A stretch of 61,783 bases of DNA from Oscillospiraceae bacterium (GTDB taxonomy: Bacteria; Bacillota; Clostridia; Oscillospirales; Ruminococcaceae), in assembly GCA_021199335.1 (NCBI GenBank), contig JAJQIG010000050.1, positions 1 through 61,783 of the forward strand, written 5' to 3'. Position numbers and translations under genes: made by a program. The notes under the pieces are model-generated. The model was not told the DNA's origin and did no database searches. It saw only the letters and a list, made by a program, of their open reading frames with translations. This document shows positions 8,020 to 17,575 of the stretch, piece after piece. Position 1 is the first letter of the stretch, and each line of letters begins with the position of its first letter.

Positions 8020-8625
8020 ATGATATACAGTTTAAGAGGAAAATTAACCCATAAAGAGCCTAACCTTGCCGTTGTTGAATGCGGAGGTGTGGGTTATGCC
8101 TGCCGAACAACGCTTAATACACTTTCAAAGCTTGGCGGGGTCGGCTCGGAGGCTTTTCTGCTGACGTACCTCTACATAAGGGAGGATGCCGTGGAAATTT
8201 TCGGCTTTGCCACCGAGCAGGAGCTTAACTGCTTTAAAATGCTTATCTCCGTTTCGGGTGTAGGTCCAAAGGCGGGGCTTGCTATCCTGTCCGACACAAC
8301 GCCCGAGGGGTTCGCCCTTAATGTTGCAACGGGGGACTATAAGGCTTTCACAAAAACAAAGGGTGTAGGTCCTAAGCTTGCCCAGAGAGTCGTTCTTGAG
8401 CTTAAAGATAAAATTACAAATGAACAGCTTGCTTCATCTGTCGGCGGCGCGGAAAGCGTGACGGCGGTTATCGGCGGAGGAAATGTTTCGGAGGCTGTTT
8501 CGGCCCTTGTTGTGCTTGGATATTCCCAGGCGGAAGCGGCATCGGCGGTTGCAAAGCTTGATCCATCGCTTTCCGTTGAGGATCTTATAAAAAATGCGCT
8601 TAAAGCAATTGCGGCATCAATGTAA
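8020..8625 (+). CDS. ruvA: Holliday junction branch migration protein RuvA
   Basis: 201-aa DNA-binding subunit that tetramerises on four-way junctions and loads RuvB. An N-terminal OB-like domain is followed by two helix-hairpin-helix motifs (VSGVGPKAGLAI and KGVGPKLAQRVVLEL), an acidic linker region, and the C-terminal domain III (ALVVLGYSQAEAASAV) that contacts RuvB. Length is normal. ATG 8020 follows AAGGAG. Unusually, the partner gene ruvB is separated from it by a phosphodiesterase gene. Confidence 0.96.
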   Translation: MIYSLRGKLTHKEPNLAVVECGGVGYACRTTLNTLSKLGGVGSEAFLLTYLYIREDAVEIFGFATEQELNCFKMLISVSGVGPKAGLAILSDTTPEGFALNVATGDYKAFTKTKGVGPKLAQRVVLELKDKITNEQLASSVGGAESVTAVIGGGNVSEAVSALVVLGYSQAEAASAVAKLDPSLSVEDLIKNALKAIAASM

Positions 8626-8639
8626 AGGAATTTTGGCTT

Positions 8640-9824
8640 ATGTTATGTTATCCTGATTATAACCGCTCTGTCCTGAGCATAATTTCTTCAATAATGAAAT
8701 ATTACAGAGCGCCCTATGAATATTCAACCCTGCCCGCCCTCGATAAGCAGCTCGGTAAATTCTATAAAAACGTTATCCTTGTTGTGCTTGACGGAATGGG
8801 TACTGATATGCTTGAACGAAATCTTTCGGGCGGAGATTTTTTGCGGAAAAATTTCGTTCAGAATATCACTTCGGTTTTTCCTTCAACAACCGCTGCGGCA
8901 ATGACAAGCTACTATACGGGTGTTTCGCCCGGGGAGCATGGCTGGCTCGGGTGGTCGCTTTTCTTCAAGGAATTTTGCCGAAGCATCGATGTTTACAGCA
9001 ATCTTGACTCCTACACCAAGCAGCCTGTTGGACTTATTTCAAACGCTGCGGAATTTGTTATGCCGTATGAAACCATCTATAAGGACATAGCAAAATCGGT
9101 AATCGGCGATGTTCAGCCGTTTACAATTTCGCAGTCAAAGGTACGCATTGCCGAAAACGGAAATATTCATAAAACTGCCGATTCCTTTGAACGTGTCTGT
9201 GAGCTTATAGGGAAGATATGCGCAACTGAACAGAATACTTTTACATATGTTCAATGGTGCAGCCCCGATGATACTGCGCACAGAACAGGCTGTTATTCCG
9301 ATGAAACAAGGAATAAGCTTAAGGAAATCAGCGGTATGCTCGGCAAAACAATGGATTCACTTACGGACACACTTATGATAATCTCCTCCGACCACGGAAT
9401 GATAGATATTTCCGATGAAATTCTTATCGACAGAATCCCCGAGCTTAACGAATGCCTTGCTATGCCGCCGTTTATCGAGAGCAGAGCAATGTCGTTCTTT
9501 GTTAAATCGGACAGACGGACGGATTTTGAACGCAGCTTCGCAAACCTTGTGGGGCATGATTTTATGCTTTTTCCAAGGCGTGAGGTTTTTGCGAGAAATC
9601 TCCTCGGAACGGGAAATTTCCATTCAAAAACATATGATTTTATCGGTGATTATCTGGCGTGCGCGGTTTCCGATGTCGGACTTAGGTACAGAACGCTTAA
9701 CGCAAAGCCGAAAAATATGAATAAGGCTAACCACGGCGGCTTGACGGAGCAGGAAATGACAATTCCCCTCATTATAGCCGATTCGCCGCAAACGAAGGAA
9801 TATAAACAGAAAAAACTGCTGTAA
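8640..9824 (+). CDS. alkaline-phosphatase-superfamily phosphodiesterase
   Basis: 394-aa hydrolase of the type I phosphodiesterase/nucleotide pyrophosphatase family, predicted cytoplasmic because no signal peptide is seen. Metal and nucleophile motifs: VVLDGMG (first Asp), the nucleophile region FPSTTAAAMTSYYTG, HGWLGW, DDTAH, SSDHGMI and NHGGLTEQEM. These fit a two-zinc phosphoryl-transfer site with a threonine nucleophile. It lies between ruvA (14 bases upstream) and ruvB (15 bases downstream), so it is co-transcribed with recombination genes, although its substrate is unknown and no direct role in recombination follows from the family. Confidence 0.85.
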   Translation: MLCYPDYNRSVLSIISSIMKYYRAPYEYSTLPALDKQLGKFYKNVILVVLDGMGTDMLERNLSGGDFLRKNFVQNITSVFPSTTAAAMTSYYTGVSPGEHGWLGWSLFFKEFCRSIDVYSNLDSYTKQPVGLISNAAEFVMPYETIYKDIAKSVIGDVQPFTISQSKVRIAENGNIHKTADSFERVCELIGKICATEQNTFTYVQWCSPDDTAHRTGCYSDETRNKLKEISGMLGKTMDSLTDTLMIISSDHGMIDISDEILIDRIPELNECLAMPPFIESRAMSFFVKSDRRTDFERSFANLVGHDFMLFPRREVFARNLLGTGNFHSKTYDFIGDYLACAVSDVGLRYRTLNAKPKNMNKANHGGLTEQEMTIPLIIADSPQTKEYKQKKLL

Positions 9825-9839
9825 AAAGGAGTGAACGGG

Positions 9840-10898
9840 TTGCTTGAAACAAGCGAAATGAGCTTTGAAGAACGTATGGTATCGCCGCAGAAAACGGAAA
9901 ATGATACAGATGATTTTGAAGTTACCCTCCGCCCTAAAAGTCTTTCCGAATATATCGGTCAGGACAAGGTTAAGGAGAATCTTTCAATTTTTATAGAAGC
10001 TGCGAAAAAGCGAGGCGAACCCCTCGACCATGTGCTGCTGTACGGCCCTCCGGGGCTCGGAAAAACCACCCTCTCCGCAATTATTGCTCATGAAATGGGG
10101 GTTAATATAAGGATTACCTCGGGGCCGGCAATAGAAAAGCCCGGAGATCTTGCGGCGCTGCTTACAAATTTGTCGGAAAATGACGTACTCTTTATCGATG
10201 AAATTCATCGCCTTTCAAGACAAATCGAGGAGGTTCTTTATCCTGCGCTTGAGGACTACGCCCTCGACATAATTATAGGAAAGGGCCCTTCTGCACGTTC
10301 GCTCCGAATAGATCTGCCTAAGTTTACCCTTGTCGGAGCAACAACAAGAGCAGGTCAGCTTACATCCCCTCTCCGTGACCGTTTCGGAATGATGATGCGA
10401 TTGGAGCTTTATTCTGTTGAACAGCTTACCGATATTATTATGCGTTCCGCAGTTATTTTGGGCATAGCCTGCGATAGGGGAGGAGCGATTGAGATTGCAA
10501 GGCGTTCAAGAGGAACTCCCCGTATCGCAAACCGCTTTCTTAAACGTGTCCGTGATTTTGCCGACGTTATAGGAGACGGAAAAATTAATAAGGATATTTC
10601 TAAAATTGCCCTTGACCGTCTTGAGGTAGACAGCCTTGGGCTTGATAATATGGATAAGCGTATGCTGAATATGATTATAAAGGGATATGGCGGCGGCCCT
10701 GTCGGCTTGGAAACGCTTGCTTCCGCAATCGGTGAGGAAGCGGTTACGCTTGAAGATGTCTGTGAGCCGTATCTTATGCAGCTGGGATTTATTTCGAGAA
10801 CTCCCCGAGGAAGGTGCGCAACCCCCCTTGCTTACAAGCATATGGGCTATGAATTTAAGGGAGAGGTTCCCGATACGGAGCAGCTTACCTTTAATTAA
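9840..10898 (+). CDS. ruvB: Holliday junction branch migration ATPase RuvB
   Basis: 352-aa AAA+ motor that drives branch migration with RuvA. Shows Walker [10 protein letters not shown], Walker [10 protein letters not shown], sensor 1 VGATTRAG, arginine finger region SPLRDRFG and the C-terminal winged helix ([22 protein letters not shown]). The TTG at 9840 is favoured because AAGGAGTG (9826-9833) would be too close to the in-frame GTG at 9831. The next gene, glmM, starts 16 bases after the stop. Confidence 0.96.
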   Translation: MLETSEMSFEERMVSPQKTENDTDDFEVTLRPKSLSEYIGQDKVKENLSIFIEAAKKRGEPLDHVLLYGPPGLGKTTLSAIIAHEMGVNIRITSGPAIEKPGDLAALLTNLSENDVLFIDEIHRLSRQIEEVLYPALEDYALDIIIGKGPSARSLRIDLPKFTLVGATTRAGQLTSPLRDRFGMMMRLELYSVEQLTDIIMRSAVILGIACDRGGAIEIARRSRGTPRIANRFLKRVRDFADVIGDGKINKDISKIALDRLEVDSLGLDNMDKRMLNMIIKGYGGGPVGLETLASAIGEEAVTLEDVCEPYLMQLGFISRTPRGRCATPLAYKHMGYEFKGEVPDTEQLTFN

Positions 10899-10914
10899 AC
10901 AGGAGAAAATTACT

Positions 10915-12279
10915 ATGGGAAGATTATTTGGTACGGACGGCGCAAGGGGCGTCGCAATAACCGAGCTTACCTGCGAGATGGCTATGCAAATCGGCAGAGC
11001 GTCCGCAATGGTTCTTACTCAGAAAACAAAACATAAGCCTAAAATTCTTATCGGAAAGGACACAAGAATTTCCTCCGATGTTCTTGAAGCCGCCCTTGCG
11101 GCGGGAATATGCTCAATAGGTGCGGACGCCGCTATTCTCGGCGTTGTTCCTACGCCTGCCGTTGCATATCTTGTCAGAAAGCGTGAGGCTGATGCGGGAA
11201 TTATGATTTCCGCATCGCATAACAGCATGGAATTCAACGGAATAAAGCTTTTCTCGGGCAAGGGATATAAGCTTTCCGATGATATTGAGGAGGAAATCGA
11301 ATCGCTTATCCTCGATTCACCGGAGAAAATCGAGGAGCAGATTTCGGGCGGCGCAAATATCGGAAGGATTACCTATGATAAAAATGCCGGGTGGGATTAC
11401 ATAAGAAGCCTTATGAAAACCATTGATCACGATTTAAGCGGGATAAGGGTTGCCATAGACTGCGCAAACGGCTCGGCAAGCTCAACTGCGGAAAAGCTTT
11501 TCAGCGGCTTGGGCGCAGCGGTTATGCTTATAAACAGCAATCCCGACGGAATGAATATTAACGATAGGTGCGGCTCAACCTGCCTTGATGGGCTTTCACG
11601 CTTTGTCGTTGCAAATAAGTGCCATATCGGAGTTGCTTTTGACGGCGATGCGGACAGATGCCTTGCCGTAGATGAAACGGGCGCAATTATTGATGGAGAT
11701 AAGCTCATTGCAATTTTTGCAAGGGATATGCGTGACCGCGGAATCCTTGTCAAGAATACGGCGGTTGTTACAATTATGACAAACCTCGGCTTTACGCATT
11801 TCGCAAAAGCGGGAAATATAAATACGGTTACAACGAAGGTCGGCGACAGATATATCATCGAGCAGATGCTTGCGGGGGGATATAACCTTGGCGGGGAACA
11901 GTCGGGGCATATTATCTTCCGCGATTTATCAACCACAGGCGACGGTCAGCTGACAGCGGTTCAGCTTCTCTCCGTTCTGAAGCGTTCCGACTGCAAAGCC
12001 TCGGAGCTTGCCAAGATTATGGAGCGTTATCCGCAGGTTATGATAAACGTCAAAATTTCAGCCGAATGGAAAGAAAAATGGAAGAATGACAGAGAAATTG
12101 AGGACATTATTGCCCTTAATCAGAAAAACCTTGGAACAAGCGGAAGAATCCTTGTCCGTGAAAGCGGAACAGAGCCCCTCATTCGCGTTATGATAGAGGG
12201 CAGGCATTTTGATGTTATAAACGACATGGCAATAAAAATTGCCGATAAAATAAGAGAACGCTGCCCAATTCGGGACTAA
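10915..12279 (+). CDS. glmM: phosphoglucosamine mutase
   Basis: 454-aa alpha-D-phosphohexomutase converting glucosamine-6-phosphate to glucosamine-1-phosphate for peptidoglycan precursors. Starts MGRLFGTDGARGVA, has the catalytic serine in MISASHNS, the magnesium loop FDGDADRC, the sugar-binding GGEQSGH and the phosphate-binding RESGTEPLIRVMIEG. Note that the usual Pro after SASHN is Ser here. ATG 10915 has AGGAG 10 bases upstream; a much longer in-frame extension upstream overlaps ruvB and is not real. Confidence 0.95.
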   Translation: MGRLFGTDGARGVAITELTCEMAMQIGRASAMVLTQKTKHKPKILIGKDTRISSDVLEAALAAGICSIGADAAILGVVPTPAVAYLVRKREADAGIMISASHNSMEFNGIKLFSGKGYKLSDDIEEEIESLILDSPEKIEEQISGGANIGRITYDKNAGWDYIRSLMKTIDHDLSGIRVAIDCANGSASSTAEKLFSGLGAAVMLINSNPDGMNINDRCGSTCLDGLSRFVVANKCHIGVAFDGDADRCLAVDETGAIIDGDKLIAIFARDMRDRGILVKNTAVVTIMTNLGFTHFAKAGNINTVTTKVGDRYIIEQMLAGGYNLGGEQSGHIIFRDLSTTGDGQLTAVQLLSVLKRSDCKASELAKIMERYPQVMINVKISAEWKEKWKNDREIEDIIALNQKNLGTSGRILVRESGTEPLIRVMIEGRHFDVINDMAIKIADKIRERCPIRD

Positions 12280-12294
12280 AAGGATAGATTTTTT

Positions 12295-13161
12295 ATGAGA
12301 ACAGCAGAAAATTGGAAGGATTACTCCCTTATCGACTGCTCCGATTCGGAAAAGCTTGAAAAATGGGGCGATATTGTTTTAATCCGCCCCGATCCGCAGA
12401 TAATATGGAAAACAGGGCATAAATCGCCGCTATGGGATTCGGCTCACGGACACTACCACCGCTCGGAAAAGGGCGGCGGTCAGTGGTCGTTCCATAAAAG
12501 AATTCCTGATTCGTGGATCGTTTCCTATGGTGATTTGCGTTTTAATATCCGACCCACAGGCTTTAAGCATACGGGCCTTTTCCCCGAACAGGCGGTCAAT
12601 TGGGAGCTTATGTCAAGCCTTATTGGAAATTGCACTCGTCCGATCAGCGTTCTTAACCTTTTCGCATACACGGGCGGAGCGACCCTAGCCTGCGCAAATG
12701 CGGGCGCTTCGGTATGCCATGTTGACGCTTCAAAGGGTATGGTTCAGTGGGCAAGGGATAACGCAGCCGCATCGGGGCTTTCGGACAAGCCCATACGCTG
12801 GATAGTTGACGACTGCGAAAAGTTTGTTGCAAGGGAAATTAAGCGCGGAAGAAAATATGACGCCGTTATTATGGATCCGCCCTCTTACGGAAGAGGTCCG
12901 AGACAGGAAATATGGAAGCTTGAGGACTGCATCTTTGACCTTGTTAAGCTTTGCACGGAGGTTTTGAGCGATAACCCGCTTTTCTTCCTGTTAAACAGCT
13001 ACACAACGGGACTTTCGCCGTCGGTCATGGCTTATATTATCGGAGAAACAGTTGGGGAAAAATATGGCGGAAGGGTATCCGCAGATGAGATAGGCTTGCC
13101 CGTGAAGGAGAGCAGGTTCATACTTCCCTGCGGCTCTACGGCTATATGGACGGCGGAATAA
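12295..13161 (+). CDS. RlmI/RlmK-like class I SAM methyltransferase
   Basis: 288-aa Rossmann-fold methyltransferase. Shows the SAM motif NLFAYTGGATLACANAGA, acidic loop HVDASKGMVQWARDN, a DDCEKF motif and the catalytic MDPPSYGRG typical of base-modifying enzymes. Similarity is to the C-terminal half of 23S rRNA cytosine/guanine methyltransferases RlmI and RlmKL. An N-terminal PUA domain is absent; instead about 100 residues of beta-rich sequence with a SERK-like histidine stretch lead in. Likely substrate is RNA, but the exact target cannot be read from sequence. Lies 15 bases after glmM. Confidence 0.8.
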   Translation: MRTAENWKDYSLIDCSDSEKLEKWGDIVLIRPDPQIIWKTGHKSPLWDSAHGHYHRSEKGGGQWSFHKRIPDSWIVSYGDLRFNIRPTGFKHTGLFPEQAVNWELMSSLIGNCTRPISVLNLFAYTGGATLACANAGASVCHVDASKGMVQWARDNAAASGLSDKPIRWIVDDCEKFVAREIKRGRKYDAVIMDPPSYGRGPRQEIWKLEDCIFDLVKLCTEVLSDNPLFFLLNSYTTGLSPSVMAYIIGETVGEKYGGRVSADEIGLPVKESRFILPCGSTAIWTAE

Positions 13162-13194
13162 CCGCTACAGTTTATTTATTACGGAGGAAAGGCT

Positions 13195-13389
13195 ATGTCG
13201 GTGCTTGCGCTTTTGGGCGGAATTTATTTTATTATAGCAGGAATAATCGGCAAGGGTAAAGCATTTACATCAAAAATGGGTACGCCGCTTGTCGGAAAGG
13301 AATTCAAAGCGGTCAGATACACCTACATTGCCGTTGGAATTGCCCTGCTCCTTGTTGCAGCGGTAAGCGCAGTTCAGCTTTTTGAATAA
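13195..13389 (+). CDS. small two-helix membrane protein
   Basis: 64-aa protein with two probable membrane helices (residues about 3-20 and 42-60) joined by a short basic loop [18 protein letters not shown]. Ribosome site GGAGGAAAG precedes ATG 13195. It ends 16 bases before the EcfA1 start and so belongs to the same transcript. No family recognised; length and topology resemble DUF3784-type small membrane proteins, but that is weak. Confidence 0.65.
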   Translation: MSVLALLGGIYFIIAGIIGKGKAFTSKMGTPLVGKEFKAVRYTYIAVGIALLLVAAVSAVQLFE

Positions 13390-13405
13390 ATATGGAGGAA
13401 ACAAA

Positions 13406-14260
13406 ATGGAAAATATTATCTCCGTGCAGGATGTGGAGTTCAGCTATCCCGCCGACCCCGAAAGCAATGAACCCGCAAAGGTTATTCTCAAAGGCGTTTC
13501 CCTTGATATAGAAAAAGGCGGTTTTACAGCTGTTTTGGGGCATAACGGTTCGGGAAAATCCACTGCGGCAAAGCATATGAACGCTATTCTTCTGCCCGAT
13601 AAAGGCAAGGTTTATGTTGAGGGGATAGATACCTCGGACGAAACCAAGATTTTCGATATACGAAGCCATGTGGGAATGGTATTTCAGAATCCCGATAACC
13701 AAATCGTCGCCACCATAGTTGAGGAGGACGTTGCCTTTGCGCTTGAAAATATGGGAGTTCCCCACGATGAGATGCGCAAGCGAGTTGACGAAGCCCTTAA
13801 ATCGGTCGGTATGTATGAGTACCGTGAACACGCCCCGCATATGCTTTCGGGAGGGCAGAAGCAGAGAATTGCAATTGCGGGAATTATTGCAATGCGCCCC
13901 GATTGCATTGTTCTTGACGAACCGACAGCTATGCTCGACCCAAACGGGCGGCGTGATGTTATGAAAACAATACAAAGCCTTAACAAGGATTACGGAATTA
14001 CAATAGTGCTTATTACTCATTACATGGATGAAGCCGCACAGGCGGACAGAATCGTTGTTATGGATGAGGGGGAAATTGTTATGGACGGTGTGCCGAAGGA
14101 AATTTTCTCCAAAGTTGAGGAGATGAAGAAAATCGGTCTTGATGTCCCGCAGGTTACGGAGCTTATGTATGAGCTTGGAAAAAAGGGAATCAAGTCGGAC
14201 ACGCATATCATCAACGAGGAAGAATGTACAGAGGCGCTTCTAAAGCTGCTTGAGGGGTAA
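13406..14260 (+). CDS. ecfA1: ECF transporter ATPase EcfA1
   Basis: 284-aa ATPase of an energy-coupling factor transporter, which powers vitamin or metal uptake through interchangeable S components. Walker [17 protein letters not shown]-loop VFQNPDNQ (the CbiO/EcfA hallmark), signature LSGGQKQR, Walker [14 protein letters not shown] and switch His in [10 protein letters not shown] 13406 is preferred over the in-frame TTG 13382 because GGAGG (13394-13398) lies correctly upstream. Pairs with EcfA2 and EcfT downstream; no S-component gene is in this cluster. Confidence 0.94.
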   Translation: MENIISVQDVEFSYPADPESNEPAKVILKGVSLDIEKGGFTAVLGHNGSGKSTAAKHMNAILLPDKGKVYVEGIDTSDETKIFDIRSHVGMVFQNPDNQIVATIVEEDVAFALENMGVPHDEMRKRVDEALKSVGMYEYREHAPHMLSGGQKQRIAIAGIIAMRPDCIVLDEPTAMLDPNGRRDVMKTIQSLNKDYGITIVLITHYMDEAAQADRIVVMDEGEIVMDGVPKEIFSKVEEMKKIGLDVPQVTELMYELGKKGIKSDTHIINEEECTEALLKLLEG

Positions 14261-14266
14261 AATATT

Positions 14267-15073
14267 ATGATAATGTCAATTGCTTATGCCGCAGTTTATA
14301 TCCTGTTGGGCGTTGTTTTTGTTTACAGAAAGGGAAAGGCTTTGCCAAAGGCGGCATCCGCCGCATTTATGCTCGGGATTCCGCTGCTTTCGGTTTTGAT
14401 TGTAATTCAGGCAAGGCTTTTTGCGGGCGAATTTGAGTCCGACGCATATTTTGATAGCCTTGCTGAAATTGTGTCCCATGCGAAGTACACGATTATTCTT
14501 CCGTCAATTATATTTCTGATAGGTGCGGCGTTCGTTGTTGCGGGGGTTGTCAGATTCCTAAAGATACCCTGTGAGAATTGTTCCGATTTGGTATATCATA
14601 AAAAATCAGCAGGGATCATTTCGGGTTGGGGAATTGTTGTATCGGTGCTTTCGCTTGTGTTTGGAATTGGATTTATTGTAAGTCTTGTTGACTTTATAAT
14701 AGAGCTTTTGCCGACGCTTGCGGGAACCTTAGCGCTTTCGTCTGTTGTGCTTGCAGTAATCATGTGCATTTGCGTGGTCTGCCCCTTGCTTATCGCCGCT
14801 GCGATTCCGCTCGGAATTTATGTTATGGCGTGTATTGCGGCAAGCTCCGTTGTTTATCTTTTGCCGCAGATAGTCGGGATGATTGTTTTTCTGACCGGAT
14901 TCGGAATTGTATATGCGGAAGCTGCGGCATTGGCTGTATGCGCGGCTGTGCACATGAAAAAATCGGGGATTTTCAGCACGAAAAAGGCTGTCCTTATGTC
15001 AATAGCTTCCTTTATCCCCATTGCAAATATTTTTTCTGCGGCAAGCGTCAGAAAATCCGCATACGGAGCATAA
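14267..15073 (+). CDS. polytopic membrane protein inside the ecf cluster
   Basis: 268-aa protein with about seven hydrophobic helices and few polar loops; one loop near residue 100 has a Cys pair (PCENCSDL). It starts only six bases after the EcfA1 stop. It does not show the AxxxA helix 1 motif of known S components clearly, and lies between EcfA1 and EcfA2, where S components are not usually placed. It could be an atypical substrate-binding component or an unrelated co-transcribed membrane protein. The end SFIPIANIFSAASV resembles segments in several Firmicutes membrane proteins of unknown role. Confidence 0.6.
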   Translation: MIMSIAYAAVYILLGVVFVYRKGKALPKAASAAFMLGIPLLSVLIVIQARLFAGEFESDAYFDSLAEIVSHAKYTIILPSIIFLIGAAFVVAGVVRFLKIPCENCSDLVYHKKSAGIISGWGIVVSVLSLVFGIGFIVSLVDFIIELLPTLAGTLALSSVVLAVIMCICVVCPLLIAAAIPLGIYVMACIAASSVVYLLPQIVGMIVFLTGFGIVYAEAAALAVCAAVHMKKSGIFSTKKAVLMSIASFIPIANIFSAASVRKSAYGA

Positions 15074-15114
15074 AACAGGAAATGTATTTCACCCTTTGAA
15101 AGGAAATCTTCTTT

Positions 15115-15972
15115 ATGGCAATTATAAAAACGGAAAATCTTACCTACACCTATGGTATAGGTACTCCATTCAGCAAGAGCGCTATCCAAAACGTTAACCT
15201 TGAAATTGAGGAGGGCGAGCTTGTTGGCATAATCGGTCACACGGGTTCGGGAAAGTCAACCCTTATTCAGCATCTCAATGGTCTTCTCAAGCCAACCTCG
15301 GGTAAGGTTTTTATCGATGGACAGGATATTTGGGATAAGGATGTCAAAATTCGTGATATACGCTTTAAGGTAGGTCTTGTTTTTCAGTATCCCGAATATC
15401 AGATTTTTGAGGAAACCGTTTATAAGGATATTGCCTTTGGCCCCAAAAATATGGGGCTTGACGAAAAGGAAATTGACAGAAGAGTTAACGAAATAACCGA
15501 CCTGCTCGGCCTTGGGAGGGAGAATTTGCAGAAATCCCCATTTGAACTTTCGGGCGGACAGAAACGGCGAACAGCCATTGCGGGAGTCATGGCGATGGAG
15601 CCGAAAATACTTATCCTCGATGAACCAACGGCGGGGCTTGACCCAAAGGGGCGCGATGTTATCCTTGACAGAATAAAGGAGTACCACCGCCGAACGAAGT
15701 CAACTGTCCTGCTTGTTTCACACAGCATGGAGGATGTCGCAAAATTTGCGACAAAGATTCTCGTTATGAATAGGGCGGAGGTTTTCTGCTATGACGACCC
15801 GCCGGAGGTTTTTAAACGTGCGAAGGAGCTTACCGAAATCGGACTTTCCGTTCCGCAAATCACAAGGGTTTTTATGGCCCTTAAGGAAAAGGGAGTTGAC
15901 ATTCGCACCGATGTTTACACCACCGATTTTGCGGTAAAAACCATTACGGAATATCTCTCAAGAAGGTCTTAA
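15115..15972 (+). CDS. ecfA2: ECF transporter ATPase EcfA2
   Basis: 285-aa second ATPase of the ECF module. Walker A GHTGSGKSTLIQHLNGLL, Q-loop VFQYPEYQ, signature LSGGQKRR, Walker B ILILDEPTAGLDPKG and switch histidine VSHSMED. The Tyr-Pro Q-loop variant distinguishes A2 from A1 in Firmicutes. ATG 15115 follows GAAAGGAAA. Heterodimer with EcfA1 on the EcfT scaffold is established for the family. Confidence 0.94.
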   Translation: MAIIKTENLTYTYGIGTPFSKSAIQNVNLEIEEGELVGIIGHTGSGKSTLIQHLNGLLKPTSGKVFIDGQDIWDKDVKIRDIRFKVGLVFQYPEYQIFEETVYKDIAFGPKNMGLDEKEIDRRVNEITDLLGLGRENLQKSPFELSGGQKRRTAIAGVMAMEPKILILDEPTAGLDPKGRDVILDRIKEYHRRTKSTVLLVSHSMEDVAKFATKILVMNRAEVFCYDDPPEVFKRAKELTEIGLSVPQITRVFMALKEKGVDIRTDVYTTDFAVKTITEYLSRRS

Positions 15973-15985
15973 TAGGGAGCGTGCT

Positions 15986-16789
15986 ATGTTAAAAGATATT
16001 ACTATCGGACAATATTTCCCGGGAAAATCGCCCGTCCATAGGCTTGATCCAAGGTTTAAAATAATTATTACCGCCGTTTTTATCGTTATGCTTTTCAGCG
16101 CGGATAACTTTCTCGGTTTGGCGGCGGGCTGTGCATTTCTGATAATTTCATTCCTTATTTCGGAAATTCCGCTTAGACTTATGATGAAGAGCATTAAACC
16201 GATTGTGCCGATTATCCTTTTCACAACTATACTGAATCTGTTTTTCCTTGATGGAGTAACTCTCTTTAAGCTGGGATTTATCAAGGTAACCTATGAGGGA
16301 TTGGAAACCTCGGCGTTTATGATTGTAAGGATAATTGCGCTTATTATGGGTTCGTCCCTGCTGACCTATACAACCTCTCCGATTACCCTGACGGACGCTA
16401 TAGAGCGGCTGCTTGCGCCGCTTGGAAGGCTGAAATTCCCCGTCCATGAGCTTGCAATGATGATGACGATTGCGCTTCGCTTTATTCCGACTATTATTGA
16501 AGAAACGGACAGGATTATGTCCGCCCAAAAGGCAAGGGGAGCGGATATGGAAAGCGGAGGGCTTTTACAGCGTGCAAAGGCGCTTACCCCGATATTAATT
16601 CCGCTGTTTGTTTCCGCTTTCAGGCGTGCAGAGGAGCTTGCGCTTGCTATGGAATGCCGCTGCTATCACGGCGGTGACGGCAGAACAAGGCTGAAGGAGC
16701 TTAAATCGAAATCTGCGGATTACATCGCTATGGGAATTTCGTTAATCTTCCTTGACCTTGTTATTCTTCTTAATATAATCTTTGGTTGA
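15986..16789 (+). CDS. ecfT: ECF transporter transmembrane component EcfT
   Basis: 267-aa integral membrane scaffold of the ECF transporter (CbiQ family). Begins with the typical GQYFPGKSPVHRLDPRFK motif, has about five membrane helices, and carries the two coupling motifs: AQKARGADMESGG and the basic-Ala region around AMECRCYHGG. Links EcfA1/EcfA2 to an S component. Lies 13 bases after ecfA2 and 30 bases before truA, a neighbour pair common in Clostridia and Bacilli. Confidence 0.94.
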   Translation: MLKDITIGQYFPGKSPVHRLDPRFKIIITAVFIVMLFSADNFLGLAAGCAFLIISFLISEIPLRLMMKSIKPIVPIILFTTILNLFFLDGVTLFKLGFIKVTYEGLETSAFMIVRIIALIMGSSLLTYTTSPITLTDAIERLLAPLGRLKFPVHELAMMMTIALRFIPTIIEETDRIMSAQKARGADMESGGLLQRAKALTPILIPLFVSAFRRAEELALAMECRCYHGGDGRTRLKELKSKSADYIAMGISLIFLDLVILLNIIFG

Positions 16790-16819
16790 CCCATTTATCC
16801 TTAGAAAAGCGGGGGCGTT

Positions 16820-17554
16820 ATGAGAAACATTAAGGCATTAATGTCATACAAGGGAACGGCATACCACGGCTTTCAGAGGCAGGAAAATGCTGTTGGCATA
16901 CAGAATATTCTTGAAGAAAAGCTGTCATACCTTACCGATGGAGATGTAAAGGTCAACGGCTGTTCACGAACTGACAGCGGAGTTCATGCGAACGAATATT
17001 GCTTCTCCTTTAAAACGGAGCATAGCATACCATGTTCAAACCTTGTGCGGGGGATGAATTCACTTCTTCCCGATGATATTGCGATAAAGTCGTGCGAGGA
17101 TGTTTCGGACGATTTCCATGCCCGTTATTCCTGCATAGGCAAGGAGTACGTTTACCTTATTCTCAACAGTCCCACCAAAAATCCGTTTTTATCGGACAGA
17201 GCCTTTTACTATCCTTATAGGCTTGATGTTCCGCTTATTGAGGAAAATGCGGCTGACTTTGTTGGAACGCACAATTTTACCTCATTTTGCGGAATTGCGG
17301 GGCAGAAGGAGAACAGCGTTCGGACTGTCGAATATTTTCGTGTGGAACAAAGTGAAAATCTTGTGAAACTTATTGTAAAAGGCGATGGTTTTTTGTATAA
17401 TATGGTTAGGATTATGGTTGGAACGCTTATTTATATTAATGAGGGGCGTATTCAACCGGGCTCGATTCCTGCCATCATTGCGGCGGAAAACCGAAATCTT
17501 GCGGGAAAAACCGCCGTCCCTTACGGACTTTATTTAAACAGGGTTTATTATTGA
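16820..17554 (+). CDS. truA: tRNA pseudouridine(38-40) synthase TruA
   Basis: 244-aa pseudouridine synthase that modifies the anticodon stem-loop. Starts MRNIKALMSYKGTAYHGFQ, has the catalytic aspartate motif CSRTDSGVHANEYCF, and the C-terminal GDGFLYNMVRIMVGTL motif. Length is typical. Forms the expected ecfA1-ecfA2-ecfT-truA order seen in many Firmicutes; ends 21 bases before the next gene. Confidence 0.95.
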   Translation: MRNIKALMSYKGTAYHGFQRQENAVGIQNILEEKLSYLTDGDVKVNGCSRTDSGVHANEYCFSFKTEHSIPCSNLVRGMNSLLPDDIAIKSCEDVSDDFHARYSCIGKEYVYLILNSPTKNPFLSDRAFYYPYRLDVPLIEENAADFVGTHNFTSFCGIAGQKENSVRTVEYFRVEQSENLVKLIVKGDGFLYNMVRIMVGTLIYINEGRIQPGSIPAIIAAENRNLAGKTAVPYGLYLNRVYY

Positions 17555-17575
17555 GAATAAAGGGGGTGCAGCGGC

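Noticed and set aside
13313-14206. Long minus-strand frame opposite ecfA1
   Set aside because: Antisense shadow of a gene with all ABC ATPase motifs; no ribosome site.
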